Shown in pieces: positions 21,413-34,800 of a stretch of DNA of 64,000 bases. The notes under the pieces are model-generated. The model was not told the origin of the DNA. It saw only the letters and a program-made list of their open reading frames with translations, and searched no databases. A program made the translations under genes and the position numbers. Where the stretch lies: positions 20,896,991 to 20,960,990 of the forward strand of contig CP136061.1 of the NCBI GenBank assembly GCA_032622095.1, given 5' to 3'. This stretch comes from Siphonodentalium dalli (taxonomy: Eukaryota > Mollusca > Scaphopoda > Gadilida > Siphonodentaliidae). Positions within the stretch are counted from its first letter, which is position 1; the number at the start of each line of letters is the position of its first letter.

Positions 21413-24400
21413 GTAATTTTTAGAAGAAAACAATTATATTAACTTCGAAATTCGAATGAGATCCGCGATTTTTCAAGATTCAATATTGATTTCGAAAATT
21501 TTGAGATGCAAATTGCAATGTTGATCTTGTGTAATTTACTGTAAAGTAAACAGTAGTCTGTGAACCCGACTATTCTAAAACAGCTAGTCGTTCACAACAT
21601 AGTTACTGGAGGACTTAAAGTCCCAAAAATAAGGTTTTAATCAAATTTATAAATCGGTACAGTCATTCAGGCAGTAAAGGGTCTCTTTTTATGTTTGTGC
21701 TGCACCTGTCTGTATGCAAGTACAATGGATAAAAATTTATATGTCATTTTGTTCATAAATCCTAGCTCTATCATACATCTTATGTGATGTTCACAAATAT
21801 TGCTCTTTCTTTTTAAAATACGCGATCAAAGATAGCACGAAATCCAGGCAATAAGGGGTCAATTCAGGCAGTAAGGGGTCACCTTTCGTTTGAACTGTAT
21901 GTATCACAATTGATGGCTGTTCGTGTGTTATTAAACCACAAATAACATGTGGAAGATGTATTTATTCCAATTAAAAGTTTTTTATCTAACACAAACTTGT
22001 TTACTATAAATTGATTAAACTCCATTTCAGCATCATCGGAATGTAAACAAAACAATGTTCAAAACAATTACCAAGGCACAGCTAGACGATACACGTGTAT
22101 GTCATCATCGGGGAAATTAATTCTATGTTTTTTATGATGATAATTAGCGCTTTTAGAATCACAATCATGTTTTTATTATTTTTTTATAGTGGAACTTAAA
22201 TTACATTTGTTCCCAACATAATATGGACCTCTGTACAGTTAATAGCATTCACTCACAAATCATATGTAGTAGTGTTACAGTGTGTGATTGAATGTTTTGT
22301 GTTCATAATACAAACATATACTAGTATATAATCAGAGCAGAGGTGGCAGCAGTTGGGGTGGATGGTTGGCAGTCAGGATAGGACAGCTCCATTCTTTCTA
22401 TGGGATAAACGGGGGTAAAGGCAACAAACTGATATAAAACACTGGAAAGTGGAAATTTACCAGAACAGAAGGTGGCGGACAAGATCATTTGATCATTTCT
22501 AGCACCTTCGGCGCTTGCATCCCAAATCCCAAGTGGATCAGTTATAATTCATTGCGGATTGTACTGTCTCGAGTCACCTCGAGTGGCAAATTTGTTGTTA
22601 TTGCCTATAACTTATTTAATTACTTATATATCTTTAACTCACATTTTTTACTCACATTTAATTGTCAATTATTTTATTGTTTATATGACCATGAATACCA
22701 AATGTGGTGTACTCATTTCATTGCATTGGTTGTGCAGCACTTACCAGTGCCAAATCTGATTGACATATACATGTATCCAAATAATATCATTGGTTTGTGA
22801 GCTAGTCCACTTATCGCTTTATTTGTGGATCATGATTCAATTTAGATTACATTTGTATTCAACATATACATCCAGAAAGAAGCAACGACAAAACTGGGAC
22901 TTGCAATTACTTTCCTTTTGCTCCGATCCAGAAAAACAAAGGTAAATGTTACAACCAAGGACGTCGCGAACGACAGTGAGTGTTGGGTGTGTGTCGCCAC
23001 TGACATGATACCCATTTTCACCAAGCACCCAACCCACCCTCAGTTGTGTGTTAATTTTAAATTTGTGCAGCCCCCTCCCAATATAATTGACCCCCCCCCC
23101 CCCCCCCCCCCAACAGGTCCCTCAAGAATTCCAACTGCTAGAATTTTTCAACCTGGCACCCTGTATAGTTAGAATTGTTCCAACTGCAGATAGCCATTCC
23201 AATCTAATTATTTTACCGACCATTGGAAAATATTTGACTGTTGGTCTAAAAAAACATTCACTCTTCATTCAATTCTGGTTGGAAAATTAAAGTATGAGAA
23301 CAATTTCAACCTATATTATGTCTTAAATTGCCAATGAAATGTTACTATGTTTTATTATTTCCAACGTATGCTAATCATTAGAATTCAATTGACAATGTTT
23401 TTATCCATTCCGTGATAGTACGTGCGATCGGCTGTCAACAAAAGCATGTGACCCGCTATTGACAACGGAAGTAGGTCGAAACAAATTAAATGTTTACACA
23501 ATAAGACAAATTTAACTTTTGTGGGGGTCTGGGAGTTGAAAAATAAATAATTTGTTAATATTTTACAGTGCTTAGTTTGGGTGTACTTTATTCTGTTTTT
23601 TATTGGCAGCAGCCGATCTGCAACTTGACATATTTTGTTGACCTACTTTCCTCCAATGCGTTTCCACTGTCCGTCAGAAAAATTGAATTAAATCGGAAAT
23701 TACCGTCAGAACTCGCCACAAATTGCACATGAACTCCAACACATATTCATTCTCAAGAATCAACAGGATTTTGGGAGATCAAGTGCATCTGTGACTTTTG
23801 CCACGACGATAAACAGCAACTGACCCGTTACTGCCTGTGACCCGTTACTACCTGAACGACTGTATCATATTAAAGTATCTCAAGTTATGAAAATATAAAA
23901 AAAATGGCTGGACAAACATACTTGTATCTCAAATAAAAGCACTAAACAACATAGACCTACTCAGCTACAAATTTGCAGTGATAAAATCATACCGGACACC
24001 AGATTTTAGAACGGTGTTTGAAAAACATTTCATCATTAGCTCACTCGTCGGGGAGTCGTCGCCATTTTATTTTCTATATACAGGGTTCTCGTATTTCCGT
24101 GGATCTAAGGAATAAATCCCCAAAATATTTGTAAATGTCATGCTTTATATATTTTTTTTAATAGTACATTTAAATTGATGTATTCTCTCTTTGTATGTCA
24201 AATATTAGGAAGAAATTCAAAGTATTACTACAAAAAATAAGCACTGGAAGTGACCACCCATAGGTAGTCAAAATTGGGTCAATGTTTCTCGTATTTTCGT
24301 GGTGTACTCGTGTTGGCTGACTGGTGCAGGCTGGATTCTCTTGGGATCATTTTGGTCTTCCAGAAAGCGGTTCTAAATAGATTGATACTTGTCTGCTATT

Positions 24401-25826
24401 ATTTGGCTGTCTGTTACTTCTGTATTTATGGTTTCTGTCGCAGAGTCAGTTGAAATATGGCACCACAAAAGGCAAAAACCTCAAAAATAAATACCTATGT
24501 ATTTCATTATTGTTGGGGAGCTAAACAAATTGCAATTTCAAAATTGTGATTGTACCATTAAATTAGGCATGTCAGACTCGAGAGTGTGGAAAACCAATTT
24601 TTTTTTAATTACAAACTCAATGGTATTACATATTTATTTTATGAAAACATATACTGATTTCAATGTGGGTGGGTGAGTATTAGCCTGGTAAGGTGGTTGC
24701 ACTGTCATCAACAGGTTGCAGAGTAGAAATGTGATACATTTGTTGTCATAAATACCTTGGATACCCGAAAACGCGACATCCACGGAAACATGAGAACCCA
24801 CGGAGATATGAGAAACTAGTATACTTGTTCAATCGGCAGTTGGAAAGACCGGTGTTCTGCAACTAATAGTATGTAGGAACACATGCACTTTTTTCAGAAC
24901 ACCGGTAACCTTCACACGATGCTTAGAAAAAAAATGGCGACATGGATGGCGACGAGTCACTTGTCGCTAATGGTGAAAATTGTTTCAAACTCTTAAAATA
25001 ATTTATTATGATACCGATTTATAAATTTGATTAAAACCTTATTTTTGGGACTTTATGTCACTGTTGAGGGTTCTAATCCGACATAGTATCGTTCAGACTT
25101 TGTATCACCAGCACCATGGGCATCACGAATCAACCATCGATGCCATGGTTAGTGCTCTGAGAACAATTCCAGGAAGTGATGACAGGGATGACATTAGGCT
25201 GGGCACACCATCTGACCGGGAGCTGACGTTAAAACTCAGCCTAAATGGCATTCATGTGTGCAACAATGTGAGCATGTTAAAAATCCCTACCATGGCAAAG
25301 CAGTCCTGGATTCAGGAAAACAAATCCTGGACAAATTGGGTGGTGCATCTACCGCTATTCTCAAAGTAATTGACCAGAAAAACGGGGTGATACCCCGGTC
25401 ATGACCGTGGTGATACCGGTAATAAACGGTAGCGGTATCGAGACGGTCACAGCGGTGGAGTTACGGTATCGGGCGGTAAGGATACCGCGGTCTGATAGCG
25501 GGCACCACGATAAATGTTTTGAATACCGCAGTGATTTTCATGGAACTCTTTGACGGGATGCATTTAGTGAACGTTCAGACAACAACGATTCAATCATAAG
25601 TGGAAAGATTTCCGTCGAGGCCGGAAGTAACCGATAGTTGGATTGCGCATGCTGACGACAATGTCGCAAGTCAAAAAATAGTTTTTATTTTAGATGCGAA
25701 ATCGTGGCGTATCCTTGATAACCTCCACTTGCGACGTAATCGCAGTCGTGTGTACGTAAAAATCGTAGCTGGAAATGTCGTAGGATAGTCAATCACATGC
25801 TTTATTCGTGGTTTATTTCTGAAAAT

Positions 25827-25861
<35 letters not shown>

Positions 25862-28800
25862 GGAATAAATCCAAAATGATTTGAACTATGGAATAGCAAG
25901 AGAAATATGATGATATTGGAAAATCATCTATAAAAAAAATAAGTATATCGTCCCATGTGTTTATAAATGCGAGTTTATATTTTCTTTAATACAAGTGCAA
26001 TGTTCGTGTTTTTGACACATGATTCACGGCATTGGTATAATATCTATTAATTAAATGACGACTCCTGCTGGCTGGGTTGTCACACCGAAAGTTAAAACAA
26101 TACGTCTATAAGCCTTAATCAAGGATCTCATTAAATTCCACAGATAAAAGGAGAATCACTGTGATTTCCACGACTTCGTGTCAATGGCAATCGCTGCCTT
26201 AGAATGTCCATCTTACTTTATTGAATAAAAATATTAAAAAAAACACGTTCCGTCATAACTTGGTGCGTGGTGAAATTATTTCAAGGGCAGGTATGTGTTG
26301 GAAGACACCTCAGTGCCCGGATACCAGGCGATGGGTGGAGTTTACAATTTGATAGCCGATGTCGGCAACTTCAAAGTACCGGTAACGTATGTTCATGGCA
26401 TGATACTTTGTGTTGCACTCAGCCCTGCTGAAGATTACCATGACGACCTGTCGCATTCAGAACAAGCCCACGTGACATTTTTGTGACGTGTTTATCATTT
26501 AGTGTTTGGGGAAGTTCCCTTGATGACGTCATCGTGGGTCATATTGTCAAATTGTGTTCAACCACGTGCTTATGTTTTTGTTTGCTTCTTATAAATGTCA
26601 AATTGTAAGCGTCCACATTTATCAAATTTCCATGTTGACATATTACGGCAATAAACAATCTATCTATATACATGTAGCAGATGCATACGGACTGTTCCCA
26701 TCCCACATGTCTTTATAACAGGACGCGCATGTGTCGTCATAATCATCAGAATTATCTCACTTATAAATAACCATACACGACCTCCCCGTGTGCCTGTAAA
26801 AGTAGACGAATCTGGTTCCAATTAAGCCGTGTTTCCATGACGTTCGCGCATGATATCGTCAGGGTTATCTCATTATTAGGGATCACACAACCTGCTCACA
26901 AGAATAGTAATTCTTTTCTGCCGGTCTCGATATTGGCACCATATATTTCTGTTTTAACCCTTTGAACCCGAGAGACCGGAATACCGGTCCAATCCTTATA
27001 TTCCTATATCCCGGGAGACCGGAATACTGGTCCGGAAATCAGACTATATTTGACACGAAATTACAGCTCAATAAACGCACATATCAACTATAGTTGTACT
27101 TCTACTTTGCACACACGTGTCACATGTTTACCCAAGTGACTTTGATCGACAAACTGACAACAGAGGGTTTGTTTCTTTGCGCATGCGCAGAGGCCTATTT
27201 TGAGGGGAAAAAAACCCCCGCTTTTTATCGTCGGAAAAGGGGAAGTATTTCGTTAAAAATTTCGCGATCAAAGCCCAAATTAACTAGAATAGTGCTTCTA
27301 TACTTTGCGCGAATGAGTGACATGTTCATACCTCTGATTTTAGTAGCCAAATTGGAAACAGGGGGTCTGTTTCTTCGCTCAAGCACACAGGTGCATTTTG
27401 AGAAATGCGTTATTTTGTAGGCAAAGTGTAAGAATTTCGTTATAAATATATAGTGCGACCAAAGGAAGCCGCAATATATCTATATACATGTACATGTATA
27501 TTGAACGTGGAATAGACTGTCTCGTTGAAATACATTGTGACATATTTCACCGCACACTAGTCTTGTTCAGTTAGCATAGTAGATTGCCGTATATACTGAG
27601 CGTGTATACATGTATATACGTCCCAATTAAGAGCTTTATGAGTTACGTCGTCGGAACACTATCTAACGTCAGGCGCCTCGGGTTGGGGTCATTTAACGTT
27701 CAGGACGTCAGGGTTCAAAGGGTTAATAATGCCAATAAAACCACACAAAATAAATCAAATTGCATTGGAGATTGATAAAGTTGGGAATATCGGTAAGAAT
27801 TGTTGTTTCCCCACCCGCACTATTATTTGGGTCACTCAGATAATTCTTACCTACCTGTACCCTGCATCGCAACTAAAACTGATATGCATTCTCATGTAGG
27901 TTTATCATCGACCTATGTCTATATGCATGCATACGTCGATGGGTCAACATGTATACATGCACGATGTTTCAAATCGTAAAATAAAAATAAATCCTATAAA
28001 GTTTAACGACAATAAACAGAGTCGAGGGTAAAAACTAAATTAGGTCGGATATATAGGATTTTCTAAGGAAGACGTTACCGTCTATCAATATCTATTGGTT
28101 ATACGGAGACGAGAAAAAAAATTCCACTCAAGAGATAGTTTTTGATGACTCAGACACTATTGGCAAAAGCATATTATACACATGGACAAATCACTATTGG
28201 CAAAAAAACATCATCGTCAATAATAAGTAAATAAAATAACCACAATAAATGAAGATTTCTTCAGTGTCCTTTGTTTTTTTCCAGCGCAAATTGTCCGTTA
28301 AAATCACCGCGGTATCGCGAACTGTGACCGCATGCATCGTGGTGTCACCGCGGTATGCGTGGTGTTGAAGCGTTAATAAGCGGTATCAGTACCACGGTAT
28401 TGGGGATACCGCGGTATCATACTGCGGTATTAACGGGGTGACACCGAGTTATAGATGGTCAATTACTTTAAGTATAACGGTACTCAATCCTAGTGACCTA
28501 TGGCCAGCATTGGTCTCTGCATTGAAAACTCTACAAACTCATCAAATCCGACCCCCAATTTGAATATCTAGTATGTCCTCATTATTTAATTCACATTGAA
28601 CTCAGTACTACATGAGTATCAATTCTCTTCCAGATTTGATTGTTCAAGCAAAGTCAGGCACAGGGAAGACATGTGTTTTTACCGTGATCGCTCTGGAATC
28701 AATAGAATGTAACTCCACTGCAACCCAGGTAACCTTATATAATGCTGTTCATATGCTATCTGATATTATAACTGAAAAATTTGTTACATTCCCTTTTTAT

Positions 28801-31800
28801 ACAATCCGTTTGAAAAAAAACCGGCCGTATTTAATATGTGATTGGTCTGTCTGTCTGTTCAGCCGTCCATCCATCCATTAGTAGTTTTGGTTTCCAGATG
28901 ATAACTTTAGTTTGGGTTAATTTATCGGAACTAAATTTGGTATGTCAGTTTTCCAGACCAAATTACAGGTCGATTTCAAATTTGGGTTCGTTCCGATTGT
29001 TTTGTACTGACTTGTGGCTCTTTTCGACTTAGAATTTTCAAAATTTGATGTTTCCGGATGATGACATTAGTTTGGGTTATTTTATTGGAACCAAATTTGG
29101 TATGTGAGTTTTTCCAGACCAAAATACAGACCTAGTTCGATTATGGGTTTGCAGACATTTTTTACTGACTTATGGCTAGTGTTGAAACGATTAGTGAATT
29201 TCAGAGTCGACTAGTCGAGGCCCAAAAGTCGCGTTGCATCGACTAGTCGGTACCCGATATCAAAACTTTCAAACATACCATTGTACGGAAAATTCATCGT
29301 ACATGGCGTACACTGATGACTGATGCAATGACGGTCTATTGCGTTGCGCATTTCCCTGCATACACACCAATTTATTTGGGAAATAATACTGTAAACATCT
29401 TGATATTTATCCAACACACTGAATGTAATTATATAATTAGACATGTGGTGGATAATGATTAGATACACGATCATTTATACAGGTTTTAAATTTAATATCA
29501 GCGTTCGAGATTATTTCGTTTAGTCACGTGATCACCAATAAACCGGTGCCGAGCGGTGTCACTATAAAATGTTAATGTTCCGACTAAATACGCCCTATAG
29601 TAACTGTATAGGCTACGTTGTAGAATACGATAGCCAGTTCTTAATGTCAGTATCATTTATATACGGTAGCACAAATGACGTCACCTTAACTTAAGCGACC
29701 TTCACCCAGCGTCGCATCATAATCCGACGGTGCGAGATCAATGGAAATATACACAGTGTTTGTATCAAAGCGGTCTCGGACAAACTACAAAGCCGCGTCA
29801 ATCATTGCCATCATGTCTTTGACCTCAAACGACGAGTGAGACATTGTGTTGTCAATTTCATTCGTCCAATCAATAGTCGGGCCACCGGTCCGTGTGTGTC
29901 TATACTAGTAACACTGTCAATTCCGGGTGCCACCAAACGTTATACTTACCATAACTTACGCGCAGTTAACACCGTGTATGCCGGAATCGATCTTGAAAAC
30001 GTTATACATGAAACTAATACACTATATTCCGACTAGTCGACGACAAAATTCAGAGTCGACGTTCTGACATTTCAGTGTCGTCTACAACTAGTCGATTAAT
30101 CGTTTCAACCCTACTTATGGCTCTTTGACTAGAATTTTTTGTGTACAGTTCATAAAAGCACACTGGGCGTATTTTTGTTTTTAGGTGTGTCTTTCCATTC
30201 CTTCCACAGGGGCTTGTAACGCGCTCTACTGCCCCTCCACCCTCCTGCCCTTATGCGCTGCCCCTTTTTTTGTGTCTGCTGTACGTCATAGAAGAATCCA
30301 AGACACAAGAGGAGCGATAGGAGTTTGCTTGATTTACCATTAACTTGGGAACTACAAATTTAGTCAATCTATCTGAGCAATGGTATCGATGTTGACACAG
30401 ATGAATCGACAACGGATTCATGTTTGAGTACTGCTTAATTCCATTTCTAGTATTTCATTCATTTTTCCACACCAAATATTGTCTGTCAAGACTGTAATTT
30501 CACAAGGTTGGAGGGTCTCAAAATGAAATGGCGGACTAAACAGTAAATTTAACCCACCTGAAGTCTTTAAATAAAGTCTAAAATTTATAATACAATGTAC
30601 AAACTCATTAAACGCTAGATGGCGACATATCAGCAGATTTTTATTTTACAATTTGCAAAAGCCGATGTTCAACTACTATTTCCAATTTTTGTTATCCCAT
30701 TGGCTATTATCGAGTGATTCCGATTATCAGTTCATCACTGGCAAACTGATATTAGTTGATCGATGTCCCTTATTTCAATGAGATTAACTAACTACCCTGA
30801 TTAGAATGCTAAAGGTCCCTGACTGGCAAATGTGAATGAAACTTGGTCATTCCTTCAGGTTATGCTTTTTAGGTACTTGTTTTGGCTCCAACCAGAGAAA
30901 TTGCAATCCAGACATGGGAAGTGATCAAAATTATTGGTCAAGAGATACAGGAATTGGAAGTACATACCTTCATCGGAGGGTTGCCAGTGCAGGAGGATCG
31001 ACAGAAGCTGAAGAAATGTCACATTGCTATTGGAACTCCAGGTATTAAATTATCAGAAAAGACTACACAGTAATTGTCTGGTTCGTAGAATATTATAAAT
31101 CAATTTATGGTTTATCGTTTGGCGGGGGATATAGAAATGGGCCCGTCCATCTGTGTGTGAATCTGCCCATCCGTCCATCTGTTAGTTCATCCATCCGTAA
31201 CAACTTTGAAGCTTATCTTGGTCATCGTCAGTCAGATTTTAATTATCTTTGGTATGTTGACGTCTTGATGAAGTAACATGGGGAAAGACTATTTACAAAC
31301 AGCAGTTTTTTCCATTGATTTTTTTCCAGACCCTTACTAGTATTATGTAAATGGGACTTAGTGTGAAAATGGATTTTACTCTTTGCATGACTAAATTCTT
31401 CAGGACAACCTACTGGCCACATCCCTCATCCAATTCATGATCACCAAACTTCATATTGATCTTTGGGGTGGTCTCTAGTTTTAAATGGTCGCCAACAGCC
31501 ATCTTGTTTATCGGAATTGTGTTTTATTTGTCCATCCATGCATATATCTCAACCAATGGTGATAGGATTTAAATGAAATGTTGTATGGAGCTTCATCATC
31601 ACGACTGCTTACAAAATAGGGGCAAATCATTGTTCACTTTTTCCATTTTAGAGTTATCCTTCTTTGTTTATCTGGAAATACAAAAAAAATTTGTCTGTTC
31701 AAGCAGATATCCCAGTCATGGGTTGTCCGATCTGAATGAAATTTGGTATGAATGTTTGCCATAATGATTGCTTTTAAAGGACTGCCAAATGGCATTGTTT

Positions 31801-34800
31801 GCATTTTAATTTTGTCTCAGTTATCGACTTTAGTTTGTCAATTTTTCGCAATTTTGGTTTGTCCGGATTGATAACTCAAACAAATATGAACCAATTCTTT
31901 GGTATTCATGCATGTTTTATTTAGTTATCACAGGCCAGATTAAGACATTTTTCGAATTAAACCAGATCATAAAATTAATACAGTGAAACCTGCTTTGGGC
32001 GACCACTGCCAAGAGCGACCACCTCGCTTTAACGACCGGATTGGCTTTGTACGGACTGGTTTTACTATATAAATGACCTGCCGTGAGCGATCACCTGTCA
32101 AACGCGACCAGCGGTCGATGATTTGTGGTAAAAATGACAAAATTTACCCATTATGAACGGCCACCAGACATGAAAAATAAGTCTTTAACCAGTGCTTTTC
32201 CAACGTGAGCCCCAGATGCTTCAGTAGGATGCATTTCTTTGCAATCAGTTGCTTCATCACAGACTATGATTTGGGGATTCCCCACCGGGACATGTGGCTA
32301 AGCGGAATTCCCAGCAGGGGGGATATAACATTGGTTCATTTTAATCCAAAAGTAGTATTTGGGAACGTGGATTATAAAAACTTCATCACTCTTATTATTT
32401 TTGACGTGAATGTTGATGAAGTGTTTGACCTAACTAATGTATACAAAATGAAATACAAAAAAGATCCTAGATATTCCATAGTAGCATAAAATTGAGACTG
32501 CCTGGCTGTACTGTTGTTTTTAGCGATAGGCCCAGGGGTGGAGGTCAGGAAAAAAATCACGGATACAAGGTGGAAATTTTGTGTTTTTCAGTTTTCGGGA
32601 CCCACCACCCCGGGAGCGTAAGTTTTTTCCACCCAGGTCTGGGACACCCACCCGGGACCGTAAGTTTTTTCCACCCAGGTATGGAACACCCACCCTCAAA
32701 ATTGATGAAAATCTTGTAAATTCTACTAAATAATGTGTTGTTGGCAGGGTAAGGGTCTCGCATTGTGTCTGCACCGGAACTGAGAGAACGCTGATCAAGT
32801 ACACCCACAAAAAATAAACAAACAAAGCACATGGCTGAAAATTTGCCAACAAAACTAATGACAAAACCTTTAAAATCCTAAATATTTATGGTTATAAAGG
32901 TAAAATACCAATTTAACAGGATAGTTGTGTCCCTTATTAGCAATAGGTTAAAATATGTGCATGTGTAAGGTAAAACACCAACAATTTGATTAAATAAACA
33001 CAAATTTGATTTTGAGACAGTGCAAATTCTTTTGGGATTGCACATCTACTTGATACTCCATCGCCCTCAATGTGCTGAGGATTATGTGGAGGCTACATCT
33101 ACTTGATTGGGTGGGATTCGAACCGCAGCCCATGATGGCGAGCGCGCCTTGCGACTCAAAGTCCGACGTCAATACCACACGGCTAGACCCGAAGCCACGA
33201 CAACTAGTTTTCACGGCTGGCTCAACCAATTTTTGTAGCTGGTTATCTAGCTAAGCCGGCTCAGTCGCTACATTCGTGGCTGACGTTATCATTCAGCGTA
33301 TTTCGTTTCAGAAATTGTCCTAATCCCCGGTTATAGACACCCGCTCGTTTTGGCGTTTGTTGTGAACCCGTAGAAGTCCAGACCACGTGCAATCTTTTGG
33401 TGTTGGGCTTTTCCATTATGGTGAAGTACATGAAGGAGTCCGTAAAGGACTGGCAGGGATTACTAATTATATGTAATTTCCCATCTATATAATCGGTATA
33501 AGCTACATTGGGACTTCTGTCGACTTCAGACGGCTATATCATCACTGGCATCTTGCGATATATGCATTCATCATTTGATGCTGAATCCGATAGTATTGAT
33601 ATATAATATTTCAAACTATTTTCTATTCTCTTCTATGGGTTATGTGCATATATTGACAAATGTCAGCGATGTCTGAAACTGAGTCGTGTCGAAATAAACA
33701 ATTTATAGTTTAAATATGGCTGGCGGCGGCTTGTAGCCAATATAGCTGGCGGCGGCATGTGATGGCGGCTTCGGGCTCTACACATGGCCACCGAAGCAAC
33801 CCCAAAAAGGAAGCTCAAATGGCTGCTGTATTCTGACGTCGCACTTAGGAAACTACATGTATATGCACATTTTAAGGTCTCTTTAGTATATATATAGGAG
33901 ATAGAGTGGCCATTTGAGCTTCTGGTCGTGTGGTATTTACGTCGGACTTTGAGTCGCAAGGCGTGCTCGCCGTCATGGGCCGGGGTTCGAATCCCACCCA
34001 ATCCAAAAAAATTGCACCGTCTCAAAAATTAAATTTGCTTCTAAAAATAGGCACCTGGTGTGTTGTATAGTCCCAAGCATGTTCTAAGGGCCAGCTCGGC
34101 TCGGCATGTTTCGGAGGCAATAAATATAACATTGCTACTGTGCTATATCTCCTATATAAATAAACACAGTTCCAGTCCTCTCCATATGGTGAAATCACTA
34201 GTGAGCAATGAGGAGCTCCCCTTAAAATCATTCTAGGCGAGTGGCGAGTAGCTCTCCTACAAAATGTCGAGGCGAGTAGTATCCCAGCAGGAGATGCCAA
34301 AAGCATCTCCCGAAGGCCTGAGGGGGGAGAGTACGGGAGGGGTCAGGGGGCCTCCCCGGGAATTTTTTTAAATTAGATGCTCTGAGATTGAATCTGGAGC
34401 CTTTTAATGCTCCAATCAGTGAACAACACGTTATTATGTGATTTAAGTCACTGTAGTCATGTATCGACATCGACCATTTACTTCAAGTGTTTTTTTGTCT
34501 TTTTGACAGCAAATCAATCTAATGAATGGGTCATACATGTACTTTACCGGTATTTATTTAATAGTACTAGGGTTTCCAGTGGGATTTCAAGGAATGAGGG
34601 AACCAAGAACTGCAATATGAATTTCTATGTTAGTTACTATTTATGTATTTTGTTGTATTGATGTTACATTATTTATGTTGTATGCAGTTGTATACAGTTT
34701 TATATGTTATATCACACTGTGACCACTCATGACATACTTCCGGTATTCACTCAAAACACGCAGGTATCCTCTATTTATAATAAGTTAAAAAAACCATGAT

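Larger units (their letters stand above)
25363..28469. mobile_element. TIR element with CGGTAT-rich subterminal repeats, intron 1
   Basis: The outer ends are AAAGTAATTGACCAG and TGGTCAATTACTTT. Inside both ends lie 100-150 bases of repeated GATACCGCGGTA-like words on either strand. Such subterminal repeats are typical transposase-binding regions; the superfamily is not clear. It contains a pure 32-G run (25828-25859) and a nested TTAA element (26954-27726). Confidence 0.6.

Noticed and set aside
23087-23290. Proline-rich frame around 23.1 kb
   Set aside because: The prolines come from a 21-base C homopolymer inside a transposon.
32205-32489. A 94-residue frame inside the Tigger-like shell as a transposase piece
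   Set aside because: No DDE or CENP-B motif is visible; it lies where nested repeats begin and may be chance.
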